The position numbers were made by a program, and so were the translations under genes. A stretch of DNA of 64,000 nt, taken from Armatimonadota bacterium. GTDB taxonomy: Bacteria > Armatimonadota > Fimbriimonadia > Fimbriimonadales > Fimbriimonadaceae. Below, piece by piece: positions 1-8,958 of this stretch. The DNA is taken from contig JACRPN010000009.1 in assembly GCA_016223145.1 (NCBI GenBank), positions 206,960 to 270,959 of the forward strand. Direction: 5' to 3'. The notes beneath the pieces were generated by a model. The model did no database searches. It was not told the DNA's origin and was given only the letters and a program-made list of their open reading frames with translations. Within the stretch, counting starts at the first letter, position 1; each line of letters opens with the position of its first letter.

Positions 1-1
1 C

Positions 2-1126
2 GAGTGGCTTCGCGAGGTGAACGCCTCGATCGAGCCGCAGGTTCTGGTCGGAAGCCTGTCGCTGGCCGAGAAGCAGCTCGTCGAGATCGCCAAGGCGCTC
101 TCCTGCGAAGCTTCGATCCTCATCATGGACGAGCCCACTGCCGTGCTCAGCGAAGCCGAGACCGACGCCCTCTTCGAGCTCATCGCCAGGCTCAAGGCGA
201 AGGGCGTCACGGTGCTCTACATCTCCCACAGGCTCCCCGAAGTGGAACAGATTTGCGACCGGGTCACGGTCCTGCGTGACGGCCGGCTCATCACCACCGT
301 GCTGCGCGGAGCCACAAGCCCGACCGAACTCGCCAAGCTGATGGTGGGCCGTGAGCTTGGCGAGGTCTTTCCGGTGCGGAAACTCTCCACTGCGCTAGAA
401 CCGGTGCTGGCCGTCGAGGGATTGGGCGACGAGGAACTCTTGAGCGGCGTCTCGTTCGTGCTTCACCCCGGGGAGATTCTGGGGATGGCCGGTCTGATGG
501 GCTCGGGCAGAACCGAAGTCGGCGAGGCCCTGGTGGGACTCAGGCGGTTTCGCGCTGGCGGAATCCGAGTTGAAGGCCGCCCCGTCAGCATCGGCTCGCC
601 GAAGCAGGCCGCAAGGCTTGGTATCGCGTATGTCTCCGAGGATCGAAAGGACGCGGGCCTGGTGCTCGGCATGGACGTGGTCGAGAACACGACCCTGGCG
701 AATCTGGACGCCTATGCTCGCCCCTTCATCAGCAAAGACCGCGAGCGGGCGAGCACCGAAGCCTGGGTCAAACAGCTCGACATCAAAGCCGGCAACCTGC
801 GTGCGCCGATCCTCTTCCTCTCCGGCGGAAACCAGCAGAAGGTCGCGCTGGCGAAATGGCTCGAACTGAAGCCAAAAGTGCTCATCCTCGATGAGCCGAC
901 GCGCGGCGTGGACGTCGGCGCCAAGCGAGAGATTTATCAGCTCATCCACGACCTGGCGAGCCAAGGGATGGCGTGCCTGATGATCTCCAGCGAGCTGCAG
1001 GAGCTGATCGGCCTATGCCACCGCATCCTGGTGATGCGCCATGGCACGGTCGTCGGGGAGGTTCAGGGAGAGGGCGCGACGGAAGAGGAGATTATGGTGT
1101 TGGCAGCGGGAGCGGAGGCAGCTTGA
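2..1126 (+). CDS. Sugar ABC transporter ATP-binding protein (RbsA/MglA type), 5' truncated by window edge
   Basis: The reading frame is open to the first base of the window, so the N-terminus and the first Walker A lie outside. What remains is the end of nucleotide-binding domain 1 (Walker B ILIMDEP, switch His in YISHR) and all of domain 2. Domain 2 has the degenerate Walker A GLMGSGRTE, the signature LSGGNQQKVALAKWL and Walker B ILDEPTRGVDVG. Two tandem domains with a weakened second Walker A and the GGNQQK signature are typical of the carbohydrate-uptake ATPases RbsA, MglA and XylG. It would energise monosaccharide import at the inner membrane. The stop codon overlaps the TTG start of the permease gene, so the two are translationally coupled. 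The sugar and the binding protein cannot be told from this window. Confidence 0.95.
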   Translation, partial: EWLREVNASIEPQVLVGSLSLAEKQLVEIAKALSCEASILIMDEPTAVLSEAETDALFELIARLKAKGVTVLYISHRLPEVEQICDRVTVLRDGRLITTVLRGATSPTELAKLMVGRELGEVFPVRKLSTALEPVLAVEGLGDEELLSGVSFVLHPGEILGMAGLMGSGRTEVGEALVGLRRFRAGGIRVEGRPVSIGSPKQAARLGIAYVSEDRKDAGLVLGMDVVENTTLANLDAYARPFISKDRERASTEAWVKQLDIKAGNLRAPILFLSGGNQQKVALAKWLELKPKVLILDEPTRGVDVGAKREIYQLIHDLASQGMACLMISSELQELIGLCHRILVMRHGTVVGEVQGEGATEEEIMVLAAGAEAA

Positions 1127-2163
1127 GAGAGTTCTTGTCGAAACTGGGCGCGTTCATGCAGCGTTACGGCGTCGTGGTGGCGTTCGGCCTGCTGTTTGCC
1201 TACAACGGGTTCACCCAGCCCGAGTTCTTTCTGCAGCCGGAGAACCTGAAGAACCTCGTCAACCAGAGCGTCGGCGTCGGGATCATCGCGATCGGGATGA
1301 CTCTGGTCATCGTGACCGGGGGCATCGACCTTTCTGTAGGCAGCATGCTCGCGCTATCGGGCGCGCTGGGCGTGCTCGCCATGAACAAGGTGATCTCCGG
1401 CGTCCCGGTGGACTCGGCCCCAGCCATCCTTGCGGCCACGGAGAGCCGGGGCGTGGTGGTCGGGATCGCGGTCTGCCTGCTGGCCGGACTCGTCCTCGGG
1501 ATGGTGAACGGCGTCACCATCGTGGTGGGGCGGGTCGCACCGTTCATCGCCACCCTGGTGGGTCTAGTCGCTTATCGGTCGATCTGCGTTTCGATCGCCG
1601 AGGGTGGCGAGATCAGGTCTTTGAGCGCCAAAGTCTTTCCTGCCCTCGGCTCAGAGGGAGTCCCCGTCCCGGGGCTGATGGCTTCAGGCGGCCGGCCGCT
1701 GATCATCACTTGGGGAATGATCCTGTTCGTCCTCGTGGCGCTTTTCGCCGGGTTCCTGCTCAACTGGACGCGGTTTGGCCGACATGCGCTCGCGGTCGGC
1801 GCGAACGAGCGCGCCGCCAAGTACTCGGCGGTGAACACCGGGTGGACCAAGTTCGTCGCCTATTCGCTTCTGGGGCTCTTCTCGGGGCTCGCGGCGTTCA
1901 CCTACGCCGCCAGGTTGAACTCGGTCGCGTCGTCCACTGCCGGCAACTACTACGAACTCGACGCTATCGCGGCGGTCGTCATCGGCGGCACGTCATTGAG
2001 AGGCGGCAGCGGGCGCATTTGGGCGACCGTGGTGGGGGTGCTTCTGCTCAGCATGATCGGCAACATGCTGGTCATGAAGGGGGTGAGCGTCTATTGGCAG
2101 GGCACCGTCAAAGGCGCGATCATCTTGGTGGCCGTGCTCTTGCAGAGGGGGAGAGAGGGATAG
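1123..2163 (+). CDS. Sugar ABC transporter permease (RbsC family)
   Basis: A protein of 346 residues with about eight to ten hydrophobic segments. It carries the BPD_transp_2 hallmark GMTLVIVTGGIDLSVGSML near residue 60 and the C-terminal run AIAAVVIGGTSLRGGSG, both characteristic of RbsC/XylH-type permeases. I chose the TTG at 1123, which overlaps the ATPase stop (TTGA), because GCGGAGG lies just upstream and the resulting length fits the family. A longer in-frame start inside the ATPase gene would add an implausible basic N-terminus. It forms the membrane channel for the ATPase upstream. A solute-binding protein is not encoded downstream, so it should be upstream of the window. Confidence 0.93.
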   Translation: MREFLSKLGAFMQRYGVVVAFGLLFAYNGFTQPEFFLQPENLKNLVNQSVGVGIIAIGMTLVIVTGGIDLSVGSMLALSGALGVLAMNKVISGVPVDSAPAILAATESRGVVVGIAVCLLAGLVLGMVNGVTIVVGRVAPFIATLVGLVAYRSICVSIAEGGEIRSLSAKVFPALGSEGVPVPGLMASGGRPLIITWGMILFVLVALFAGFLLNWTRFGRHALAVGANERAAKYSAVNTGWTKFVAYSLLGLFSGLAAFTYAARLNSVASSTAGNYYELDAIAAVVIGGTSLRGGSGRIWATVVGVLLLSMIGNMLVMKGVSVYWQGTVKGAIILVAVLLQRGREG

Positions 2164-2166
2164 AGC

Positions 2167-2187
2167 GATTGACGATTGACGATTGAC
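2167..2187 (+). repeat. Three tandem copies of GATTGAC
   Basis: Immediately after the permease stop the heptamer GATTGAC is present three times head to tail, followed by related CTAATCG/CAATCG words up to about 2300. This is a small intergenic repeat block between convergent genes. No terminator hairpin is evident. Confidence 0.8.
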
Positions 2188-2298
2188 GAATGAAGATCGT
2201 GGATCGTAGCCAGAGACTTGCGTTCTGAAAGACCCGTCAATCGGAGCCCCTATAGTGAACCTGCTAATCGCTAATCGAAAATCGTAAACCGCCAATCG

Positions 2299-3189
2299 TC
2301 AGTCCCCGATCGACTCCAGCCCATCCACCCGCACGATCATTACCGTCGTGTTGTCGCTTCCGCCGCCGACCAGGGCATCGCTTACGATTTGCCAACAGGC
2401 TTCGCTGGGGCCGCTGCTTGAGAGAACCTCTTCGAGCCTCGAGTCCGATACGTGGTTCATCACCCCATCTGAGCAGAGCAGATACACATCGCCCTCCTGG
2501 ACGTTGAAGCGTTCCACGTCCACGATCACGTCGTCCTCGGTGCCGATGGCCCGTGTGAGCACATGGCGATACTGGTGCCGCTCCGCCTCCTCGCGCGTAA
2601 ACATGCCGCTGGCCACCGCGTCTTCCACCCAGGTGTGGTCCTTGGTGAGCTGCAGAAATGGAGGTCCGAGGTCTGAGGTCCGAGGCCCGAGGTCGGAAGG
2701 CAGCGACTCTGACTGGGACGCGGATGGCAACCGGAGTCTGTAGATCCGCGAATCGCCGACATGCGCGATCCATGCGGCGTCCTGGATGACGGCCAGGGCG
2801 CTCAGCGTCGTGCCCATCCCGCGTCGCGAGGGTATGGCCCGCGAGCAATCCAGAACCAAGCGGTTGGCGGCGCGGACCGCCGTCGAGAGCGCCACCAGAG
2901 GGTCTTGCGATGGGTGCTGAAGGTACTCGAAGAGGAACGTCTTGCACGCCATCTCGCTGGCGATCTGCCCGGCTTCATGGCCGCCCATTCCGTCGCAGAC
3001 CACGAACACCAGCCCCTTGCCGGCGAGAATGGGCTCGTCTTCGGGAAGGTAGTACTCGAACTTGTCCTCGTTGTTCTCGCGCACACGGCCGAGGTCGGTC
3101 TTGCAGGCGACGGTGACCCTGGGGCGGATCTTCAGTTCCGGGGCTGGCGCCAGCTCCTGCGCGGCATATTCGGCGGTGATCTCTTGCAT
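2299..3189 (-). CDS. PP2C-family serine/threonine protein phosphatase (Stp1/PrpC-like)
   Basis: A protein of 296 residues from the ATG at 3189; an in-frame ATG at 3252 would add a 21-residue tail unlike the family. PPM motifs are in order: TDLGRVRENNEDKF, VVCDGMGGHEAG, RRGMGTTLSAL, AHVGDSRIYRL, LTKDH, LCSDGVMNHV and GGGSDNTTV, including the metal-binding Asp residues. Such enzymes dephosphorylate Ser/Thr kinase substrates in the cytoplasm using Mn or Mg. Between the GDSRIYRL strand and the LTKDH segment sits a non-conserved loop of roughly 25 residues containing SDLGPRTSDLGP, produced by a short DNA repeat (about 2663-2695). No partner kinase is in the window. Confidence 0.93.
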   Translation of the reverse strand: MQEITAEYAAQELAPAPELKIRPRVTVACKTDLGRVRENNEDKFEYYLPEDEPILAGKGLVFVVCDGMGGHEAGQIASEMACKTFLFEYLQHPSQDPLVALSTAVRAANRLVLDCSRAIPSRRGMGTTLSALAVIQDAAWIAHVGDSRIYRLRLPSASQSESLPSDLGPRTSDLGPPFLQLTKDHTWVEDAVASGMFTREEAERHQYRHVLTRAIGTEDDVIVDVERFNVQEGDVYLLCSDGVMNHVSDSRLEEVLSSSGPSEACWQIVSDALVGGGSDNTTVMIVRVDGLESIGD

Positions 3190-3373
3190 CGATGGCTCGC
3201 GAGTCCTCGTGTGATTATGGACGCTCGCTCGATGGCGAATTGATCGGTTCAAATCTCGCGGGTGGGAGGTCCCCCGGACACAAGCTCATTGGGCCTTCGG
3301 GCCACATGGAGTTTGATGTCAATTGGGCGGTTGCTCCTGTGGCACCCCTTGCGGGGTGCGGGACCTGGCGGCG

Positions 3374-3523
3374 CACGCTCCAGGGATGTCGCTGCGCTCA
3401 ACCCTTGGCTACTCTCTTCTGACCCCTGCCGGGGTCACCAGCAGATTGAAAAGGTGGTGGCACGTTCCAGGGATGTCGCTGCGCTCAACCCTTGGCTACT
3501 CTCTTCTGACCCCTGCCGGGGTC
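3374..3523. repeat. 63-base direct repeat, two copies, within an intergenic region
   Basis: Bases 3374-3436 and 3461-3523 are the same 63-base sequence with one mismatch (CACGCTC versus CACGTTC at the left end), 87 bases apart. Each ends in CCCCTGCCGGGGTC, a small hairpin. The whole 3253-3606 interval between two minus-strand genes has no convincing gene; short ORFs there follow the repeat. It looks like a dispersed non-coding repeat, not a CRISPR (only two copies, unit too long). Confidence 0.85.
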
Positions 3524-3606
3524 GCGTTCAACCTCCGTTCACGCTCGATGGCCGAAGGGATCACCAGTGGGGTTGAGCGGCAACCCTCCGACAACGGAAT
3601 CGCGCT

Positions 3607-4194
3607 CTACTTGCCAGCCGTCGAGGCGAGCCGCTTGCATTCCTCGTAGCGAAAGCATTCCGTCACGTGGTCGTTCACCATGCCGACCGCCTGCATAAAC
3701 GCGTACAGGATGGTCGGCCCAACAAATCGAAACCCGCGCTTCAAAAGGTCCTTGCTGAGCGACTTGGAGACCTCCGTTTCCGCAGGCACCTGGCTCAGCG
3801 AGGTCCAGGCGTTCTGCACCGGCGAGCCATCCACAAACCGCCAAAGGTAGGCGTCGAAGGAGCCGTACTCCTCGCGTACTCTGAGCACCGCTTGGGCGTT
3901 TCCCACGCTCGCGACGACCTTGGCCCGGTTGCGAACGATGCCCGCATCGAGCAGCAGTTCGGCCTGGCGCGACTCGTCGAACCGGGCGACAACCTCGGGA
4001 TCGAACCCTTTATAGGCTCTGCGGTATCCCTCGCGACGCGCAAGGATGGTGGACCAGGACAGTCCGGCCTGCGCGCCCTCCAGGATCAGCATCTCGAAGA
4101 GGTGCCGATCGTCGTGGCTCGGCACGCCCCACTCTGTGTCGTGGTACGTGCGATAAGCCTCGCTCCCTTCGCACCAAGCGCATCGGGTCGGCAT
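3607..4194 (-). CDS. tag: DNA-3-methyladenine glycosylase I
   Basis: 195 residues, the usual Tag length. It opens with RCAWCEG and YHDTEWGVP and ends with VNDHVTECF. The Cys and His residues in these segments match the zinc-binding set of E. coli Tag, and the central GLSWSTIL is the conserved helix that lines the base pocket. The enzyme removes 3-methyladenine from alkylated DNA to start base-excision repair. Its ATG directly follows the korB TAG with no gap, so it is probably the last gene of the oxidoreductase operon. There is no obvious functional link to that operon. Confidence 0.95.
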   Translation of the reverse strand: MPTRCAWCEGSEAYRTYHDTEWGVPSHDDRHLFEMLILEGAQAGLSWSTILARREGYRRAYKGFDPEVVARFDESRQAELLLDAGIVRNRAKVVASVGNAQAVLRVREEYGSFDAYLWRFVDGSPVQNAWTSLSQVPAETEVSKSLSKDLLKRGFRFVGPTILYAFMQAVGMVNDHVTECFRYEECKRLASTAGK

Positions 4195-5247
4195 CTATCG
4201 GAACCGCGCCTGCAGCTTCTGCAGCGCATCGTTGCCGGGACAGAGCTTCTCGTAGGGGACCTTGGTCAGCGCCCCAGGCACCGTGCCGAGCTGTTGGTGC
4301 ATCTCTTGGGATTCCTCCGAGACGTAGAGCAGACCCGTGACCACCTCCCCTTCCTCTTGCCGGGCTCTGATGTAGGCATAGGCTTTGTCCCGGTCCGAGG
4401 GGTCGTAGTCGTCGGCGACCTTTCGAAGCTTGATATACGTCCCATCGTGCATTTTGACCAAGCGATCTTCGCCCGGCCTGTAGTCGGCGTGGATCGCTCC
4501 GCGGGGCAGCACGAAATCCGTTTGGACAACCTCGATCTGGTTCTCGCGCGTATAAGCGTAGCTCTTCGTGGAGCCTTCATGGTCGTTGAAGGTCACACAA
4601 GGGGAGATGACGTCGACGAACGCGAAACCTCGGTGCTTGAGCCCCGCCTTGAGGATGGGCACGAGCTGGTCCTTGTCTCCCGAGAAGCTCCGTGCAACGA
4701 AGGTGGCGCCGAGAGTCAGCGCGAGCCGACAACTGTCGATCGCTGCCATGGTGTTCGCCTCGCCCTTCTTGCTCATCGAGCCGGGGTCCGCCGAAGCCGA
4801 GAACTGGCCTTTTGTCAAGCCGTAAACGCCGTTGTTCTCCAGCACATAAAGTAGGTTCAGGTTGCGCCGCATGGCATGGCAGAGCTGCCCGAGCCCGATG
4901 GAGAGCGAGTCGCCGTCGCCGGAGACTCCGATCATCGTCAACTCGCTGTTCGCCGCGCTTGCACCCGAGGCGACGGCGGGCATGCGCCCGTGGACGCTGT
5001 TGAACCCGTGCGCTTCGCGCAGGAAGTAAGCCGGTGTCTTGGAAGAGCAACCGATACCCGACATCTTGGCCACCATGTGCGGCTGGATGTCGAGGTCCCA
5101 AAACGCCTGGATGATCGCCGCCGTTATGGAGTCGTGCCCGCAGCCGGCGCAAAGCGTGGTGATCACGCCCTCATAGTCGCGCCGCGTGAGGCCGATAGCG
5201 TTCTGTGCGAGAGAAGGGTGGTGGACTTTGGGTTTGGCAAGGCTCAT
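4195..5247 (-). CDS. korB: 2-oxoacid:ferredoxin oxidoreductase beta subunit (KorB type)
   Basis: 350 residues from the ATG at 5247, which is preceded by GGAGGTG and overlaps the korA stop (ATGA). The TPP site is visible as GVSGDGDSLSIGLGQL followed by RRNLNLLYVLENNGVYG. Cysteines in TLCAGCGHDS, GIGCSSK and SPCVTFND match the iron-sulfur cluster ligands of the beta subunit. With KorA it oxidatively decarboxylates a 2-oxoacid, most likely 2-oxoglutarate, to the acyl-CoA and reduces ferredoxin. Substrate is inferred from the KorA/KorB type (as in Mycobacterium), not proven here. Confidence 0.93.
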   Translation of the reverse strand: MSLAKPKVHHPSLAQNAIGLTRRDYEGVITTLCAGCGHDSITAAIIQAFWDLDIQPHMVAKMSGIGCSSKTPAYFLREAHGFNSVHGRMPAVASGASAANSELTMIGVSGDGDSLSIGLGQLCHAMRRNLNLLYVLENNGVYGLTKGQFSASADPGSMSKKGEANTMAAIDSCRLALTLGATFVARSFSGDKDQLVPILKAGLKHRGFAFVDVISPCVTFNDHEGSTKSYAYTRENQIEVVQTDFVLPRGAIHADYRPGEDRLVKMHDGTYIKLRKVADDYDPSDRDKAYAYIRARQEEGEVVTGLLYVSEESQEMHQQLGTVPGALTKVPYEKLCPGNDALQKLQARFR

Positions 5248-7043
5248 GCGAGCACCTCCGTTCGCGAACGCACGCTGCCCAAGACTTCCAGCGTACTGAG
5301 CGGGAATCCGGAGTAGTGGGTGGCCGAAATCAGGCGCTCGGGATGGACCTCGGTCTCTAGTATGAGAAGGTTTCTGAGCTGGCCGTCGCGGTTCTGTTCC
5401 ACCACGAAGCACTTCTCGTGCGCTTCGATGAAATCCTTGACCGCTTTGCCGAAGGGGAACCCGCGCACGCGCATATAGTCTAGCGGTGTGCCCTCAGCCT
5501 CCAGCTTGTCCACAGCTTCCATGCAGGCCGCGTGGCATCCGCCGATAGAAATCAGGCCGACCTTCGCGCCCGTCGTGGTGCGGATGAAAGGCTGCGGAAC
5601 CGCATCAGCGGCGCTGTTGACCTTTCTCGCCAAGCGTTCGAGCACCTCCTGGTACTCCGCTCCATCTTCGGTGTAGCCTCCGTACTTGTTGTGGCCCGAG
5701 CCGCGCGTGAAATAGGCGCCCTTAGGGTGTGTTCCCGGGAGAGTTCGGTAGGGAATGCCGTCGCCATCCACGTCCAGATAGCGGTAAAAGGTCTTTGATT
5801 CCTCGAGCTCTTCGGCAGAAAGGACCTTGCCTCGGTCCGGACGGTAGTTATCGTCCCATTCCAGTTTGGGGATCACCCAGTCGTTCATGCCGATGTCGAG
5901 GTCGGACAGCATCATGACCGGCGTCTGGAAGCGCTCGGCCAGGTCGAAGGCGTTGACCGCCATCTCAAACGCCTCTGCCGGGTTGGCCGGGTAGAGGCAG
6001 ATGTGCTTGGTGTCGCCGTGCGAGGCATAGGCGCAGAGCATGAGGTCGGATTGTTGAGTCCGTGTCGGCATGCCGGTCGAGGGGCCGGTGCGCTGAACGT
6101 CGATGACCACGGCAGGCACTTCGGCAAAGTAGGCGAGCCCCAAGAACTCGTTCATCAGGGAGATGCCGGGGCCCGCCGTCGGGGTAAACGCCCTCGCACC
6201 CGCCCAACTCGCGCCGATGACCATTCCGATGGCCGCCAACTCGTCCTCGGCCTGCAGGATCGCAAAGAGGTTCTTGCCGGTCTCAGGGTCCTTTCGGAAG
6301 CGCTGGCAGAATCCGGCAAAGCCCTCCATCACCGACGTCGCGGGGGTGATGGGGTACCAGGCGCCGACGGTAGCGCCCGCATAGATGCATCCGAGCGCGG
6401 TGGCGGTGTTGCCGTCAATCAGGATGTGATCCGCGGTCACATCCATCTTCTCGAGGCGGATCGGAAGCGGGCAGTCGAAGTTCTCCTTGGCGTAGTTGAA
6501 GCCAAGGTCAATGGCCTTCTGGTTGGATTCGAGCAGCGCAGGCTTCTTGCCGAATTTCTCCTGCGTGAGCGTTACCAGAGTCTCGGTGTCGATGCCCAAA
6601 AGGGCGCTCAAAACGCCGGCATAAGCGATGTTCTTCATCAGGATACGCTCGCGCACACCCTTGAAGGCGTCGTTGCACATCTGGGCCAGCGGCACGCCAA
6701 GCAGGTGAATGTCTTCTCGGGCCTTGTCAGTACGGATCGGCCAAGTGGAATCGTAGAGCAACCAGCCCCCAGACCGGACCTCCGCCATGTCCTTTTCGAA
6801 GGTGGCTGAGTTTAGGGCCACCATCAGGTCGAACTCCGGCGTGCGCGCCGTGTAGCCGTCCTTATTGACCCGGATTTCGTACCAGGTAGGCAGGCCCTGG
6901 ATGTTCGAAGGGAAGAGGTTCTTGCCCGTCACGGGGATGCCCATTCGGAAGATGGCCTGCATGATCAGGCTGTTGGCGCTGGCCGAGCCCGTTCCGTTGA
7001 CAGACGCGATCTTGATGGCGAAATCGTTGATACTTGGCTTCAT
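5244..7043 (-). CDS. korA: 2-oxoacid:ferredoxin oxidoreductase, fused gamma-alpha subunit (KorA type)
   Basis: 599 residues. The N-terminal part (about 1-190) is the gamma domain (KIASVNGTGSASANSLIMQA). It is followed by the alpha pyrimidine-binding domain beginning near NTATALGCIYAGATVGAWYP with the conserved TAGPGISLMNEFLGLA and QRTGPSTGMPTRTQQSD. This gamma-alpha fusion is the form found in KorA of actinobacteria and related lineages. The start ATG at 7043 overlaps the upstream gene stop (ATGA), so the longer ORF start at 7163 is rejected. The gene lies between a flavin/ferredoxin protein and korB, suggesting co-expression and perhaps a private electron path. Confidence 0.94.
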   Translation of the reverse strand: MKPSINDFAIKIASVNGTGSASANSLIMQAIFRMGIPVTGKNLFPSNIQGLPTWYEIRVNKDGYTARTPEFDLMVALNSATFEKDMAEVRSGGWLLYDSTWPIRTDKAREDIHLLGVPLAQMCNDAFKGVRERILMKNIAYAGVLSALLGIDTETLVTLTQEKFGKKPALLESNQKAIDLGFNYAKENFDCPLPIRLEKMDVTADHILIDGNTATALGCIYAGATVGAWYPITPATSVMEGFAGFCQRFRKDPETGKNLFAILQAEDELAAIGMVIGASWAGARAFTPTAGPGISLMNEFLGLAYFAEVPAVVIDVQRTGPSTGMPTRTQQSDLMLCAYASHGDTKHICLYPANPAEAFEMAVNAFDLAERFQTPVMMLSDLDIGMNDWVIPKLEWDDNYRPDRGKVLSAEELEESKTFYRYLDVDGDGIPYRTLPGTHPKGAYFTRGSGHNKYGGYTEDGAEYQEVLERLARKVNSAADAVPQPFIRTTTGAKVGLISIGGCHAACMEAVDKLEAEGTPLDYMRVRGFPFGKAVKDFIEAHEKCFVVEQNRDGQLRNLLILETEVHPERLISATHYSGFPLSTLEVLGSVRSRTEVLA

Positions 7044-8851
7044 TTTGCGGCTTGAGCCTCCACGACGGGGAGGGTCGAGGCTGGTACGGGCCGCCCTGCA
7101 TAGGGAAGCACCACAACCGATTTGCGCATGTCCCAAGCAAAGGTCGGACAGCGTTCGGCGCACAGGCCGCAGTGAAGACAGAGATCCTCGTCTTTCACCA
7201 TAACGCGCTTGGTTTGCTTGAGAGCGCTCGACACGAAGATGGGCTGATGGGTCTCCAAAGCGGGAGCCGTCAGCCTCGTGCGCAGATCGGCCTCATCGCC
7301 GTTCTCGGTAATCGTCAGACAGTCGGTGGGGCAGATGTCGATGCAGGCGTCGCATTCAATGCAGAGGTTGTCGGTGAAGTGCGTTTGAACATCACAGTTC
7401 AGGCACCTTTCGACCTCGGCCATCGCCTGTTCGTGGGTGAAGCCCTCCTCCACCTCGATCGACATCTTGAACCTCTCTTTGAGGTCCACGTGCTTCATCT
7501 TTTGCCGTTTGACCGGGTTGTAGTCATTGCTGTAGGCCCATTCGTGGAGGCCCATCTTGGTGCTCGACATGGTCTGGCCATGCGGGGGACGATCCTGGAC
7601 CGACAGCCCCTGGCAGTATTGATGAATCGAGATCGCGGCTTCGTGGCCGTGCGCAACGGCCCAAATGATGTTCTCGGGTCCCCAGGCCGCGTCGCCTCCG
7701 AAGAACACGCCCGGCCGAGTGGACATGAAGGTCGTTTTGTCCACCACGGGCATGTCCCACTTCCCGAATTCGAGCCCGATGTCGCGTTCGATCCAGGGAA
7801 AGGCGTTGTCTTGGCCGATGGCCAAGATCACCGAGTCGCAGGGGATGATCTCGGTCCCTGCGGGCTCCTGCACCAGCTTGCCATCGATCTCTTGGGAGTT
7901 GAACCGCTCGAACTCCATGCCCGTGAGCTTGCCGTTCTCGACCACGTATCGCACGGGGGAGAGGTTTTCCAGGATCTCAACGCCCTCTTCCTCGGCGTCC
8001 TCGAGTTCCCAGGGCGAGGCTTTGAAGTACTTGCGGGTCTTGCGGGCGACGACCTTGACGTCGGCCGCGCCGAGGCGCTTGGCCGAACGGCAGCAATCCA
8101 TCGCCGTATTGCCGACGCCGATGATCAGCACCCGGGAGCCGACGGTGTTCACGTGCTCGAAGTGGATGTTCGCCAGCCACTCGATGCCGATAAAGATCTG
8201 CTCGCAGTCGTGCCGCCCCGGCAGTTCGAGCTCTTTGCCTTTCGGGGCGCCGCTTCCTACGAACACCGCGTCGTATTCGCCTGACTCCACAAGGCCCTTC
8301 AGGCTATCGATGCGCGTGTTGTAGCGCATCTCGACGCCCATGCTCACGATGGCGTCGATCGCCGTGTCCAGGACCTCTTCCGGCAAGCGGAACGATGGGA
8401 TGTTGATTCGCATCAACCCCCCCGCGCGGGGGCCGGCCTCGAAAATCGTACACTGGTAGCCAAGGGGCATCAGGTCGTTCGCGACCGTCAGCGAGGCCGG
8501 TCCCGCGCCTACGAGCGCGATCTTCTTGCCGTTCTTCTCCTTGGGCGCCTTGGGCAGACGGTCGGCGATGTCGCCCTTGTGGTCCGAGGCGAAGCGCTTG
8601 AGGCGGCAGATGGCGACGGGTTTGCCCTCGACCCGTGTTCGGCGGCACGCGGGCTCGCAGGGGCGGTCGCAGACCCGGCCCAAAATGCCCGGGAAGACGT
8701 TTGACTCGCGGTTCAAGATGTAGGCGTCGTCGTACCGCTCCTGCCCGATCAGGCGGATGTATTCCGGTACGTTGGTATGGGCCGGACACGCCCATTGGCA
8801 ATCCACGACGCGGTGGTAATAGTCGGGATTGCTCGTGTTTGTCCGTTCCAT
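7040..8851 (-). CDS. FAD-dependent oxidoreductase, GltD-like, with C-terminal ferredoxin domains
   Basis: 603 residues. The N-terminal cysteine-rich segment (DCQWACPAHTNVPEYI, CDRPCEPACRR) is the Fer4_20 domain of glutamate synthase small chain. Then come an FAD-binding GxGxxG variant (IALVGAGPASLTVANDL), an NAD(P)H-binding motif (VLIIGVGNTAMDCCRSAKR) and the FAD-closing GGDAAWGP. The C-terminus has two 4Fe-4S sets, CIECDACIDICPTDC and CLHCGLCAERCP. It is first in a tightly overlapping operon with korA, korB and tag. The order suggests it moves electrons between the 2-oxoacid oxidoreductase and NAD(P)H; this is inference. No gltB-like large subunit is nearby, so classical glutamate synthase function is unlikely. 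Confidence 0.9.
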   Translation of the reverse strand: MERTNTSNPDYYHRVVDCQWACPAHTNVPEYIRLIGQERYDDAYILNRESNVFPGILGRVCDRPCEPACRRTRVEGKPVAICRLKRFASDHKGDIADRLPKAPKEKNGKKIALVGAGPASLTVANDLMPLGYQCTIFEAGPRAGGLMRINIPSFRLPEEVLDTAIDAIVSMGVEMRYNTRIDSLKGLVESGEYDAVFVGSGAPKGKELELPGRHDCEQIFIGIEWLANIHFEHVNTVGSRVLIIGVGNTAMDCCRSAKRLGAADVKVVARKTRKYFKASPWELEDAEEEGVEILENLSPVRYVVENGKLTGMEFERFNSQEIDGKLVQEPAGTEIIPCDSVILAIGQDNAFPWIERDIGLEFGKWDMPVVDKTTFMSTRPGVFFGGDAAWGPENIIWAVAHGHEAAISIHQYCQGLSVQDRPPHGQTMSSTKMGLHEWAYSNDYNPVKRQKMKHVDLKERFKMSIEVEEGFTHEQAMAEVERCLNCDVQTHFTDNLCIECDACIDICPTDCLTITENGDEADLRTRLTAPALETHQPIFVSSALKQTKRVMVKDEDLCLHCGLCAERCPTFAWDMRKSVVVLPYAGRPVPASTLPVVEAQAAK

Positions 8852-8958
8852 GGAGCATCAATTATGGCTCATTTAGGCTCACTTTGGCCCAACCCGACGA
8901 TCCGCCCAAAGCGGAGGCTCTTGATCCTCCGGAGTTGTACAGAATCCTTACCTCTCCG

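Noticed and set aside
3240..3265. GGTTCAAATC near a possible tRNA T-arm
   Set aside because: The flanking bases do not pair as a T-stem and no acceptor or anticodon arm can be found.
3667..4854. 395-codon plus-strand ORF opposite tag and korB
   Set aside because: Shadow of two well-supported genes; composition and absence of domains fit a shadow frame.
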